Origin: CAUPWF01 sp964369755
GTDB lineage: Bacteria; Bacillota; Clostridia; Lachnospirales; Lachnospiraceae
Assembly: GCA_964369755.1 (NCBI GenBank)
Contig: CAYJFY010000021.1
Span: 1-43,682, forward strand
Direction of reading: 5' to 3'
DNA: 43,682 nucleotides
A program made the translations under genes and the position numbers. A model generated the notes under the pieces. That model was not told the origin of the DNA, ran no database searches, and saw nothing but the letters and a program-made list of their open reading frames with translations. Shown here one piece after another: positions 1 through 8,274 of the stretch (its first letter is position 1; every line of letters begins with the position of its first letter).

Positions 1-29
1 TTCTTGTAAATGATTCCTAGAATTTTCAC

Positions 30-68
30 TTGACATTTTCACTTATTTGTATTATATTTGTAGTACAA
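30..68 (+). promoter_or_regulatory. Promoter and YtrA-type operator of the GntR/ABC operon
   Basis: A consensus promoter lies here: TTGACA at 30-35, a 17-bp spacer, and TATATT at 53-58. A dyad overlaps the -10 box: TTGTATTA (47-54), six bases, TAGTACAA (61-68), with 7 of 8 half-site positions complementary. This is the expected architecture for autorepression by the downstream YtrA-subfamily GntR regulator. The same half-site recurs at 29761-29783 in front of the second GntR gene of this window. Confidence 0.8.
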
Positions 69-88
69 TAACACAAGGAGGTTTTTAT

Positions 89-448
89 ATGGCATGGGCA
101 CTAGACAATAAAACTGCAATTTACCTGCAACTTATGGATCATATACGGCATGACATCATAACAGGCCGTTATAAATCCGGTGAGCAAATCCCACCTGTAC
201 GGGAATTGGCATTGAGCGCTGCTGTCAATCCAAACACAATGCAAAAAGCATTGGCGGAGTTAGAGAGAATGGGATTGCTTTACACACAACGCACCAATGG
301 AAGATTTGTCACCGAAGACACAGATTTATTGGCATCATCTAAAAAGGATTTTGCCCAAAAACACATAGAGCAGTTTATGAAGGCAATGCTCGGTTTGGGT
401 TATTCCAATGATGAGATCATTACATTTATAACTGAGTATTCAATCTAA
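89..448 (+). CDS. GntR family transcriptional regulator, YtrA subfamily
   Basis: This 119-residue protein has an N-terminal GntR winged-helix domain (about residues 5-75), with the typical stretch IYLQLMDHIRHDIITGRY, then GEQIPPVRELA and VNPNTMQKALAELE. A short helical C-terminal tail follows, as in the YtrA subfamily, which lacks a large effector domain. I chose the ATG at 89 because AAGGAGG (75-81) precedes it at good distance; the upstream in-frame codons are inside the operator. It is the first gene of a three-gene operon with an ABC ATPase (12-nt gap) and permease, the usual setting of YtrA regulators, which repress their own ABC exporter and respond to cell-envelope-active compounds. 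The effector cannot be read from the sequence. Confidence 0.9.
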   Translation: MAWALDNKTAIYLQLMDHIRHDIITGRYKSGEQIPPVRELALSAAVNPNTMQKALAELERMGLLYTQRTNGRFVTEDTDLLASSKKDFAQKHIEQFMKAMLGLGYSNDEIITFITEYSI

Positions 449-460
449 AGGAGGAGAAAA

Positions 461-1159
461 ATGACACCTATATTACAGTGCCAAGGGCTCACGAAACGAT
501 ATGCGACCAAAACCGCACTATCCAACGTCACATTTACTCTTGAACGCGGGAAAATCGTAGGCTTATTAGGACCAAACGGGAGCGGGAAGACAACATTAAT
601 CAAATTAATCAATGGATTATTAACACCTACACAGGGAAATATCTATATCAACAATTTAGCACCTTGCGTAGAAACCAAGAAAATCGTATCATATCTACCA
701 GACAAGACATATTTAGACGAAAATTCAACAGTCAATAAGACCATTGATATGTTCGCGGATTATTATGAGAATTTTGATGTAAACCGTGCGTACTCCATGT
801 TACAAGCACTGAACATCAATCCAAATCAGCGAATCAAAACTTTATCAAAGGGAACAAAAGAGAAAGTACAATTAATTCTAGTAATGAGTCGAAATGCAGA
901 TTTGTATGTATTAGACGAACCGATCGGCGGAGTAGATCCAGCTGCAAGAGACTATATCCTACAAACGATTATCACAAACTTTAACCCGAATGCAACCATT
1001 CTTATTTCTACTCACCTAATCTCTGACATCGAAAGTATCTTAGATTATGTGGTATTCATCAATCAAGGGCAATTGGTTCGCTGCTCTAATGTAGATGATA
1101 TAAGAATTCATGAAGGAAAATCAGTAGACGAACTGTTCAGGGAGGTGTTTCGATGTTAG
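461..1159 (+). CDS. ABC transporter ATP-binding protein
   Basis: This 232-residue cytoplasmic ATPase drives the permease encoded next to it. Visible motifs are Walker A GPNGSGKT (37-44), a signature LSKGT (128-132) in place of the canonical LSGGQ, Walker B LYVLDEP (148-154), a D-loop at GGVDP, and the H-loop His in ISTHL (185). The sequence is of the BcrA/YtrB type, found next to YtrA-like regulators in peptide-antibiotic or envelope-stress exporters. A strong AAGGAGGAG site precedes the ATG. The reading frame overlaps the permease start by 7 nt, indicating translational coupling. The substrate is unknown. Confidence 0.93.
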   Translation: MTPILQCQGLTKRYATKTALSNVTFTLERGKIVGLLGPNGSGKTTLIKLINGLLTPTQGNIYINNLAPCVETKKIVSYLPDKTYLDENSTVNKTIDMFADYYENFDVNRAYSMLQALNINPNQRIKTLSKGTKEKVQLILVMSRNADLYVLDEPIGGVDPAARDYILQTIITNFNPNATILISTHLISDIESILDYVVFINQGQLVRCSNVDDIRIHEGKSVDELFREVFRC

Positions 1160-1959
1160 CAACAATCTTAAAACATGATATAAAAGAGAGCTACAAGTTA
1201 CAATTGATGTTTCTCGGCATTACTTTAGTGACTGCACTGTTATTTTTTCTCCCTATGTCAGTAATATCGAATTCTCAAGGCGGAGATGATACCGTTGTAG
1301 CCCTAACAATGATTTTCTGTATCTTGATTTTTGTATTTGGCGCCATCGGTTCTACCATGGGCTGTCAGCTCTATATTGCAATTCGCTTTTACAAACGTTG
1401 TTTCTCTAGTCAAGGTTATTTTACCTTCACAACACCTGCGACTGGAGGACAGATTTTACTCAGCAAGGTTCTAGTGGGCTATATGTACGCAGTGATTAAT
1501 ATGCTATTTTTATTCCTCTGCCTAACAGTTGGAATCTATTCCTTAATCATTCCTCATATGAGTGAATTCAACCTTTATGGATTTACTTATGGATTGGAAC
1601 AAATCGGATTCACTGGTCCTACAATCCTAATATATCTCATCAGTGGGGCTACTGGAATCTTTTACTCCATAACAGCGATTTATGTTTCGATCTGTGTGGG
1701 TCAACTGTTTAACAAACACAAAGTATTGGCATCTATTATTTCGTATTTTTCAATCACAACGATTACACAAATCGTGTTATCTATGATTATGATTATACCG
1801 AATATGGAATTGTCATTTAGCATGTATACCAGCGAATATAGTGTGGCAGATTACTTCCAGTCAATCGGATGGATTTCTGTAATTTCCTCACTTACTTTAT
1901 CGATTATCTTCTATGTAATCTGTCATTATATCATGACCAAGAAAGTAAATTTAGCTTAA
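1153..1959 (+). CDS. ABC transporter permease
   Basis: This 268-residue integral membrane protein has about six hydrophobic segments, beginning near residues 18-37, 48-72, 107-133, 156-178, 192-215 and 235-260. Helix content and length fit ABC-2-type permeases that pair with BcrA/YtrB-like ATPases. The start ATG lies inside the 3' end of the ATPase gene, with GGGAGGTG just upstream. Nothing in the sequence identifies the exported substrate. The TAA stop (1957-1959) is followed without a gap by three tandem 17-bp repeats and a large hairpin that probably ends the operon. Confidence 0.88.
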   Translation: MLATILKHDIKESYKLQLMFLGITLVTALLFFLPMSVISNSQGGDDTVVALTMIFCILIFVFGAIGSTMGCQLYIAIRFYKRCFSSQGYFTFTTPATGGQILLSKVLVGYMYAVINMLFLFLCLTVGIYSLIIPHMSEFNLYGFTYGLEQIGFTGPTILIYLISGATGIFYSITAIYVSICVGQLFNKHKVLASIISYFSITTITQIVLSMIMIIPNMELSFSMYTSEYSVADYFQSIGWISVISSLTLSIIFYVICHYIMTKKVNLA

Positions 1960-2010
1960 GAATTGGGGACAGCGGAGAATTGGGGACAGCGGAGAATTGG
2001 GGACGGGGGA
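1960..2010 (+). repeat. Three tandem 17-bp GGGGAC repeats
   Basis: The unit GAATTGGGGACAGCGGA occurs at 1960-1976 and 1977-1993, and a third copy, GAATTGGGGACGGGGGA, at 1994-2010. The array begins at the first base after the permease stop codon. The third unit forms the left arm of the hairpin at 1999-2043. The GGGGAC core also occurs in the palindromic repeats at 32047-32109 and 39287-39346. Confidence 0.9.
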
Positions 2011-2043
2011 GAAAATGCATTTGCATTTCATACCCCCGTCCCC
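1999..2043. terminator. GGGGAC hairpin between convergent operons, probable terminator
   Basis: GGGGACGGGGG (1999-2009) is perfectly complementary to CCCCCGTCCCC (2033-2043). The loop holds a second palindrome, AAATGCA-TT-TGCATTT. A short T-rich stretch (TTTGTTT) follows on the plus strand. The position between the convergent ABC operon and glucokinase gene supports a terminator role for the plus strand; the minus side lacks a T-run. Confidence 0.55.
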
Positions 2044-2071
2044 TTTGTTTGACGGTAATTTATTTCAGTTT

Positions 2072-3001
2072 TTATAAGAGCATTTTGGCTGCGCCACATA
2101 CTCCAGCGTCATTTCCTAATGTAGCCAGTGCGAATTTCACATCTGCAGTCGATTTCAGTGTTCTCTCCTGATAATATTTCTCGATATACTCTATGAGAAC
2201 CTGTCCTGCCTTTGACACTCCTCCACCGATTACAAATACTTCTGGATCTACTACACAGGCGATGTTCACTAGGGCATATCCTAGGTATCTTGCGAATTCT
2301 TCGGCGATTTCGCACGCCACCTCATCCCCTGCCTTGACTCCATCAAATATGGTCTTTGCAGATACTTCTTCCTCTCTTAACACACTCTTTCGGGTATCTT
2401 TCTCTAGGTGTTGTTTTGCCAATCGTACAAGACCTGTTGCTGATGCATATTGCTCTAAGCACCCTTGTCTTCCGCATCCACAACTTGCAGTTTCTTCATA
2501 ATTCACTGTAATGTGTCCGATTTCTCCACCAGCTCCGTTGCTCCCGTTGACAATTTTTCCTTGATTGATGATTCCACCGCCTACACCTGTTCCAAGAGTA
2601 ATCATCACTAGGTTCTTATGTCCTTTTCCTCCACCTAGCCATAACTCCCCTAGAGCTGCTACATTGGCGTCATTTCCAATGACCACAGGCAAACCAAGAC
2701 CTTCTTCCATCTCGCGTTTTACTTCTTTGTACTTCCAACCTAGATTCGCACTCCATGTAACGATTCCATCATCAGATACTGTAGTAGGCACACCCATTCC
2801 GATTCCAATAATCTCGTCCATCTCCAGATTTTTTTCTGCTATCTTAGTTTTTAGGGACGCAATAATATCTGGAAGAATTGCCTCTCCATCATTCTCTGTT
2901 TTGCTTGGAATCTCCCATTTGTCTAGAATCTCCCCTTGCGTATTCAATAAAGCAATTTTAACCGTTGTTCCACCAACATCAACTCCGAAACAATACTTCA
3001 T
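2072..3001 (-). CDS. glcK: ROK family glucokinase
   Basis: This 309-residue cytoplasmic sugar kinase phosphorylates glucose with ATP to glucose 6-phosphate. It has the N-terminal phosphate-binding motif DVGGTTVKI (8-16), a catalytic Asp in GNDANVAALGE (D111), the ROK histidine in GHITV (H163), and the zinc motif CGCGRQGC (174-181) followed by LE. Length and motifs match the ROK glucokinase family of Firmicutes. It starts 5 nt downstream of hprK on the same strand, so glucose phosphorylation and the carbon-catabolite kinase are co-transcribed. Related ROK members act on other hexoses or N-acetylhexosamines, so substrate specificity is inferred. Confidence 0.9.
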   Translation of the reverse strand: MKYCFGVDVGGTTVKIALLNTQGEILDKWEIPSKTENDGEAILPDIIASLKTKIAEKNLEMDEIIGIGMGVPTTVSDDGIVTWSANLGWKYKEVKREMEEGLGLPVVIGNDANVAALGELWLGGGKGHKNLVMITLGTGVGGGIINQGKIVNGSNGAGGEIGHITVNYEETASCGCGRQGCLEQYASATGLVRLAKQHLEKDTRKSVLREEEVSAKTIFDGVKAGDEVACEIAEEFARYLGYALVNIACVVDPEVFVIGGGVSKAGQVLIEYIEKYYQERTLKSTADVKFALATLGNDAGVCGAAKMLL

Positions 3002-3006
3002 AGTTC

Positions 3007-3939
3007 TTAATCCTCTTGACTCTTTCTCAAATTATCTTGTACTCTTCTGTACAGTTCTTCTGCCGCATTATAACCCATAATCTTTTGTCTATGGTTCACC
3101 GCTGCCGATTCTACGATGATCGCCAAGTTACGACCTGGACGAATTGGAATCGAATGACGAACAATATTAATTCCCATGAACTCTGTATATTCTTCTGTCA
3201 TTCCAAGACGATCATATTCTTTTTCCTTGTTCCACTCTTCTAAGTTGATTACAAGGTCAATGGTCTGTGTTTTTCGAACACTCTGCACCCCAAATAATGC
3301 CTTGACATCGATGATTCCAATTCCGCGAAGCTCAATCAGGTGTCTTGTGATATCTGGTGCCGTTCCCATGATCGTCACTTCACTCACCTTATGCATCTCC
3401 ACCACATCATCTGTTACAAGACGATGTCCACGCTTGATTAATTCTAGCGCTGCCTCGCTTTTACCAATTCCGCTCTCTCCCATGATCAACACGCCGACAC
3501 CATACACGTCTACTAATACACCGTGGATTGAGATACAAGGTGCCAATTCCACATGTAACCAACGAACAATTTCTGCGGTGAACGAAGATGTTTTCTCCTC
3601 AGTCACGAACAATGGAACGCCATATTTTTCTGCTTTCTCCTTGAAGATCGGACCTGGCTCTAGACCCCTACAGAAGATAATGCAAGGAATATTATAAGAC
3701 AATAATTTCTCAAATGTGGTTTCCTTATCTTCTTTCGATAGTGTATTGAGGTATGTGTATTCAACATATCCTATAATCTGCACTCTGTCCGATTCAAAAT
3801 AATCAAAATACCCACTCAACTGTAACGCTGGACGATTGGTATCTGGCACTGTAACTTCTTTGCCATCTAGGGAAATCGCTGGGGTCACACTCTTTAGTTT
3901 CATCTGCTCTGCTATTTTTTCTAATTTTACTTTTTGCAT
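3007..3939 (-). CDS. hprK: HPr kinase/phosphorylase
   Basis: This 310-residue bifunctional enzyme phosphorylates and dephosphorylates HPr on Ser46 and so controls carbon catabolite repression through CcpA in low-GC Gram-positives. The N-terminal domain (about 1-130) precedes a kinase core with the conserved IHG histidine (H139), Walker A GESGIGKSE (154-162), the acidic TDDVVE stretch (176-181) and the family signature around LRGIGIIDVKALFG (204-217). An AGGAGG site sits just before the ATG. It lies between uvrC (42 nt upstream) and the glucokinase gene. Confidence 0.97.
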   Translation of the reverse strand: MQKVKLEKIAEQMKLKSVTPAISLDGKEVTVPDTNRPALQLSGYFDYFESDRVQIIGYVEYTYLNTLSKEDKETTFEKLLSYNIPCIIFCRGLEPGPIFKEKAEKYGVPLFVTEEKTSSFTAEIVRWLHVELAPCISIHGVLVDVYGVGVLIMGESGIGKSEAALELIKRGHRLVTDDVVEMHKVSEVTIMGTAPDITRHLIELRGIGIIDVKALFGVQSVRKTQTIDLVINLEEWNKEKEYDRLGMTEEYTEFMGINIVRHSIPIRPGRNLAIIVESAAVNHRQKIMGYNAAEELYRRVQDNLRKSQED

Positions 3940-3981
3940 ATAAACCTCCTCTTTCTGAACTATTGCTATTATTTTAACACA

Positions 3982-5829
3982 TTAGTGAAAAAAACCATAG
4001 ACTTCTTTTGCAGATTTTTCATTCATTGTTGGAATCGCCTTCAATTCCTCGACACTCGCCTCTTTTATTTCATCCAAACTGCTATAGTGGCGCATCAATG
4101 CCTTTCTCCTTGTTGGGCCGATCCCTGGGATGTCATCCAATATGGAATGTACTTGTCCTTTACTCCTTAGGCTTCTATGATATTCAATTGCAAATCTATG
4201 CGCCTCATCCTGAATTCGAGTAATGAGACGAAAACCTTCCGATGAGCGGTCAATGCTAATTTCTTGATTGTCAAACAGCAACCCTCGCGTTCTATGATTA
4301 TCATCTTTGACCATTCCACACACAGGAATATGAATCTTGAGCTCCTCTAAAACCTGTAACGCGATATTGACTTGTCCTTTTCCACCATCCATCATAATCA
4401 AATCAGGAAATACATGAAAACTCCCCTCTTCACTTCTCTCTTGTTCCTTCATTCCTCTCTGGAAGCGCCTACTCAGCACTTCTTTCATACTTCCATAATC
4501 ATCCGGACCTTCGATTCCTTTGATTTTAAACTTTCTATAATCACTGCGTTTTGGCTTTCCATTCTCGTATACAATCATGGACCCTACGGATGCAAACCCA
4601 CTGATATTTGAGATGTCAAATGCCTCAATACGCTTCACATCACGAATCCCAATCAAAGCCTCTATCTCCTGTAGCGCTCCCTGTGTTCGACTTTTCTCGC
4701 GTTTCAATCTCTCCTTATCCGTAGATAGCACAAGCTTCGCATTCTTCTTTGCTAGCTCAACCAGCTTCTCCTTACTGCCCTTTTTCGGCGTTTTTATCAC
4801 TACCTTTGTTCCCTTTTTCTGAGAGAGATATTTTTCTAAGATCTCCACCTCATCCAAATCCATTTGTAACATTAATTCACAAGGAATATAAGGAGTTCCT
4901 GCATAAAACTGTTTAATAAACGAAGTTAGCACTTCACGTTCCACCTCTTCATTCGCAATCTTGAGATAGAAGTGCTCCCTGCCAATTAACCGTCCCGAAC
5001 GGATAAAAAACACCTGCGCGACCGCATCCTGTCCCTCGCTTGCTAGTGCAATCACATCTCTGTCCTCACCGCTACTATTCGTAATCTTCTGCTTCTGTGC
5101 CATCTTCAACACACTGTTGTGTAATTCTCGAATTTCTATTGCTTTTTCAAACTCCAACTGTAGGGAGGCTTCCTCCATCTTTTCCTTCAGATGCTTGATG
5201 ATAGGGTCTAGCTTTCCATTTAAAAAATCTATCACCCCTTGAATCTGCTTTTGATACTCTTCCACACTCACTGCGCCCTGACAAGGCGCCTTACATTGCT
5301 TGATATGGTAATTTAAACAAGGGCGTTCCTTCCCGATGTCTTTGGGCAGGGAACGATTGCAAGTACGGATTTGATATAGTTTGCGTATTAAATCCAGAGT
5401 ATCTTTCACCGCACCTCCATTTACATAAGGTCCAAAATATTTGGACTTGTCCTTACCAACCTTTCTCACCACTAAAACGCGCGGATATGCTTCTCCCATA
5501 GTAATTTTAATAAATGGATATGTCTTGTCATCCATCAACATGGTATTATATTTGGGATGATGTTCTTTTATTAGATTGCACTCTAGCACCAATGCCTCTA
5601 GCTCAGAATCTGTTACGATGTACTCGAATCTCGCAATTTGTGTTACCATATGATCAATCTTCGCACCCTTTGAGCGACTCAACTGAAAATACTGCCTGAC
5701 GCGATTCTTCAAATTGATTGCCTTCCCCACGTAGATAATCTGCTCATCCATATTATGCATGAGATAAACACCTGGTTTAGCGGGCAATTTCCTCAATTCC
5801 TCTTCTATGATAAATTCTTGTTTTTCCAT
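3982..5829 (-). CDS. uvrC: UvrABC excinuclease subunit C
   Basis: This 615-residue DNA repair nuclease makes both incisions around a lesion after UvrA/UvrB recognition. The N-terminal GIY-YIG domain (about 13-95) shows KPGVYLMHN and IIYVGKAINLKNRVRQYF. A cysteine cluster (CNRS, CLNYHIKQCKAPC) follows near 155-185, then the UVR domain near 200-235. The RNase H-like incision domain contains FDISNISG and FPDLIMMDGGKGQVN. The C-terminal helix-hairpin-helix region contains DDIPGIGPTRRKAL. Length is normal for the family. It has its own promoter (5865-5893) and leads the uvrC-hprK-glcK transcription unit. Confidence 0.97.
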   Translation of the reverse strand: MEKQEFIIEEELRKLPAKPGVYLMHNMDEQIIYVGKAINLKNRVRQYFQLSRSKGAKIDHMVTQIARFEYIVTDSELEALVLECNLIKEHHPKYNTMLMDDKTYPFIKITMGEAYPRVLVVRKVGKDKSKYFGPYVNGGAVKDTLDLIRKLYQIRTCNRSLPKDIGKERPCLNYHIKQCKAPCQGAVSVEEYQKQIQGVIDFLNGKLDPIIKHLKEKMEEASLQLEFEKAIEIRELHNSVLKMAQKQKITNSSGEDRDVIALASEGQDAVAQVFFIRSGRLIGREHFYLKIANEEVEREVLTSFIKQFYAGTPYIPCELMLQMDLDEVEILEKYLSQKKGTKVVIKTPKKGSKEKLVELAKKNAKLVLSTDKERLKREKSRTQGALQEIEALIGIRDVKRIEAFDISNISGFASVGSMIVYENGKPKRSDYRKFKIKGIEGPDDYGSMKEVLSRRFQRGMKEQERSEEGSFHVFPDLIMMDGGKGQVNIALQVLEELKIHIPVCGMVKDDNHRTRGLLFDNQEISIDRSSEGFRLITRIQDEAHRFAIEYHRSLRSKGQVHSILDDIPGIGPTRRKALMRHYSSLDEIKEASVEELKAIPTMNEKSAKEVYGFFH

Positions 5830-5864
5830 ATGTTTTCACCCAATCTTCTCTAATTTCTTCTTTT

Positions 5865-5893
5865 ATTTTATCCCATCATTCAAGGAGTGTCAA
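5865..5893 (-). promoter_or_regulatory. Promoter of uvrC-hprK-glcK
   Basis: On the minus strand TTGACA (5893-5888) and TAAAAT (5870-5865) are separated by 17 bp, a near-consensus vegetative promoter about 35-60 nt upstream of the uvrC start. Confidence 0.75.
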
Positions 5894-5945
5894 AGAACTA
5901 ATTCTATTAATTATGAAAATGAGCAATTTCCGTTACATTTATATT

Positions 5946-5986
5946 AAAAAAGAACTTCGTATCACTCGTATACGAAATTCTTTTTA
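5946..5986. terminator. Intrinsic terminator after ftsH
   Basis: Arms AAGAA-c-TTCGTAT (5950-5962) and ATACGAA-a-TTCTT (5970-5982) form a 12-bp stem with one mismatch and a 7-nt loop. A T-run follows on both strands. It sits directly downstream of ftsH and separates it from the uvrC promoter. Confidence 0.85.
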
Positions 5987-5988
5987 TA

Positions 5989-8067
5989 TTATTTATCTTC
6001 TGTATCTTCACTACTTTCTTCGCCTGACGCAACTTCCCGCATTTCCTCGACTTCTTGCATTTCCTCGACTACTTCTACTTCCTCGACTTCCTGCACTTCC
6101 TCGACTACATCAGGATCTGACTTTTTCTCTAGTCTCGTCTTTTCTTCCTTCTTATCCTCTTCTGGTTCAGGAATTCCTTCTACCTCTCGATAAATCTTCA
6201 TGAATTCTTTCCCAGTAATGGTTTCCTTCTCAATTAGGAATTCTGCAATCTTATCTAGAGCTTCTCTGTGCTCTGAAAGCAAGTTCTTGGCTTCCTCATA
6301 AGATTCTTTGAGTATCTTCATGACTTCTGCGTCAATCTCAGCCGCTGTAGCATCTCCACAATTAGCAACTGCTCTTCCATCTAGGTATCTATGTTTCACA
6401 GACTCAAGACCGATGAGACCGAATTTCTTCGACATACCGTATTGTGTCACCATGCTTCTCGCAATCTGTGTCGCACGCTCGATGTCATTTGACGCACCTG
6501 TTGTCACTGTTTCAAATACCAACTCTTCTGCTGCACGTCCGCCCAAGAATCCCACCAACATTGCTTCTAATTCTTTTTGTGTATTCAAGAATTTTTCTTC
6601 TTCTGGAGTCTGCATAACATAGCCGAGGGCTCCCATAGTTCTTGGAACAATGGTAATCTTCTGCACTGGTTCGGAATGTTTCTGCAATGCACTCAATAGT
6701 GCATGACCCACTTCGTGATAGGAAACAATTCTGCGTTCCTCCGCACTCATGATTCGGTCTTTCTTTTCCTTACCGACTAGCACTACCTCTACTGCCTCGA
6801 ATAAGTCTGTCTGTGCTACCACACCTCTTCCATGCTTCACGGCTGTGATTGCGGCCTCATTAATCATGTTCGCAAGATCCGATCCCACTGCTCCCGATGT
6901 TGCTAGGGCTATCGCCTCTAAATCCACCGTCTCGTCCATCTTTACATCTTTTGCATGTACTTTCAAGATATTCACACGACCTTTTAGGTCTGGCTTATCT
7001 ACCACAATTCTTCGGTCAAATCGACCTGGTCTAAGAAGTGCCGGATCTAGAATCTCTGGTCGATTGGTTGCTGCTAGTAATAATAATCCCTTATTGGTAT
7101 CAAATCCATCCATTTCTGCTAGTAATTGATTGAGGGTTTGCTCTCTCTCATCATTGCTTCCCATGGCTGTATCACGGCTCTTACCGATTGCATCAATCTC
7201 ATCGATGAATACGATACAAGGCGCCATCTTCTGCGCTTCTTTGAATAGATCACGGACACGAGATGCTCCCACACCCACATACATTTCTACAAATGCAGAA
7301 CCTGAAAGTGAGAAGAATGGTACATTCGCCTCTCCAGCCACCGCTTTTGCTAATAAGGTCTTACCTGTTCCTGGAGGTCCTACCAATAACGCGCCCTTCG
7401 GTAGCTTCGCTCCAATTCCAGTATATTTCATCGGATTATGCAAGAAGTCCACTACCTCTTGCAAGGATTCCTTCGCTTCGTCTTGTCCAGCAACATTCTT
7501 GAATGTTACTCCCGTTTCTTTCTCTACATATAATTTGGCATTGTTTTTCCCAACACCCATCATGCCTCCACCAGAAGACATTCTCCTCATAAACACATTG
7601 AAGAGCACTACCAATAATATAATTGGCAAGAACATACTCAACAAACTGAGAATCATATTGGTGGTGGAACTCTCCATAGTTCCTTCAAACACTAGCTCAG
7701 AATTCTTATCTGCTTCTTCCAGTCTGGAAATCAAATCTGAATCCCCAACCATCACCGTATAATATTCTGTTACAAAAGTTTCTGGATCCACTTCCTTTGG
7801 TGTGATGTAGATTTCACCACGCCCCATATCCATGACAACTTTTTCCACACTCTCATTCTCAAGCATGTCCAGAAATTCATTGTATGGGATTTCTTTTGCC
7901 GAAGTGCCTTGCATAAATTGATACATCCCTAATAGCAAGCATGCTGTAATCAATGTCGTCAATATAATGATCGTATAATTCTGCTTATTGTTGTTGTTTT
8001 TATTGTTATTATTTTTGTTATTGTTATTCTTATTATCTTGGTTACCGTTTTGCCGATTGTTATCCAT
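5989..8067 (-). CDS. ftsH: ATP-dependent zinc metalloprotease FtsH
   Basis: This 692-residue membrane-anchored AAA+ protease degrades misfolded membrane proteins and short-lived regulators. After an Asn/Lys-rich start (about 1-30) come a first TM helix (31-51), an extracytoplasmic domain, and a second TM helix (about 137-160). The AAA domain has Walker A GPPGTGKT (230-237), Walker B IVFIDEID (285-292) and an Arg-finger region (RPGRFDRR). The zinc site reads HEVGH (451-455) instead of the usual HEAGH, with the third ligand in ASNDIERAT. The C-terminus carries a long acidic Val/Glu repeat tail (about 635-692). Its promoter is at 8094-8122 and its terminator at 5946-5986, so it appears monocistronic. 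Confidence 0.97.
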   Translation of the reverse strand: MDNNRQNGNQDNKNNNNKNNNNKNNNNKQNYTIIILTTLITACLLLGMYQFMQGTSAKEIPYNEFLDMLENESVEKVVMDMGRGEIYITPKEVDPETFVTEYYTVMVGDSDLISRLEEADKNSELVFEGTMESSTTNMILSLLSMFLPIILLVVLFNVFMRRMSSGGGMMGVGKNNAKLYVEKETGVTFKNVAGQDEAKESLQEVVDFLHNPMKYTGIGAKLPKGALLVGPPGTGKTLLAKAVAGEANVPFFSLSGSAFVEMYVGVGASRVRDLFKEAQKMAPCIVFIDEIDAIGKSRDTAMGSNDEREQTLNQLLAEMDGFDTNKGLLLLAATNRPEILDPALLRPGRFDRRIVVDKPDLKGRVNILKVHAKDVKMDETVDLEAIALATSGAVGSDLANMINEAAITAVKHGRGVVAQTDLFEAVEVVLVGKEKKDRIMSAEERRIVSYHEVGHALLSALQKHSEPVQKITIVPRTMGALGYVMQTPEEEKFLNTQKELEAMLVGFLGGRAAEELVFETVTTGASNDIERATQIARSMVTQYGMSKKFGLIGLESVKHRYLDGRAVANCGDATAAEIDAEVMKILKESYEEAKNLLSEHREALDKIAEFLIEKETITGKEFMKIYREVEGIPEPEEDKKEEKTRLEKKSDPDVVEEVQEVEEVEVVEEMQEVEEMREVASGEESSEDTEDK

Positions 8068-8093
8068 TGTCTCCTCCTATTCGTACTTTTCTT

Positions 8094-8122
8094 ATTATAT
8101 GTTTATTCCAGTAATTAATCAA
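8094..8122 (-). promoter_or_regulatory. Promoter of ftsH
   Basis: On the minus strand TTGATT (8122-8117), a 17-bp spacer and TATAAT (8099-8094) lie upstream of an AGGAGGAG site and the ftsH ATG. Confidence 0.7.
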
Positions 8123-8222
8123 CCAATTTTTTCTAAAAATTCTGTGTCCTCTTACATGAAGGTTACTTTTCACAGTCACACTACATGCTCCTGCAAAAAG
8201 CACCAATTACTTGCTCAAAAAG

Positions 8223-8264
8223 AAGAAGGATGCTCTCCTAATCTAGTAAGAGTTCATCCTTCTT
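8223..8264 (-). terminator. Terminator at the distal end of the pilus operon
   Basis: AAGAAGGATG (8223-8232) pairs perfectly with CATCCTTCTT (8255-8264), and an inner CTCT/AGAG may extend the stem. On the minus strand the hairpin is followed by CTTTTTG. It begins about 10 nt beyond the stop of the giant extracellular protein gene, the last gene of the pilus cluster. Confidence 0.75.
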
Positions 8265-8274
8265 CCAATCTTTA

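Noticed and set aside
1869..2171. Plus-strand frame through the GGGGAC tandem repeats
   Set aside because: It overlaps the permease end out of frame and the glucokinase end, and only exists because the 17-bp repeats lack stops.
7130..7762. 210-codon plus-strand open frame
   Set aside because: It is antisense to the conserved AAA core of ftsH and has no ribosome-binding site.
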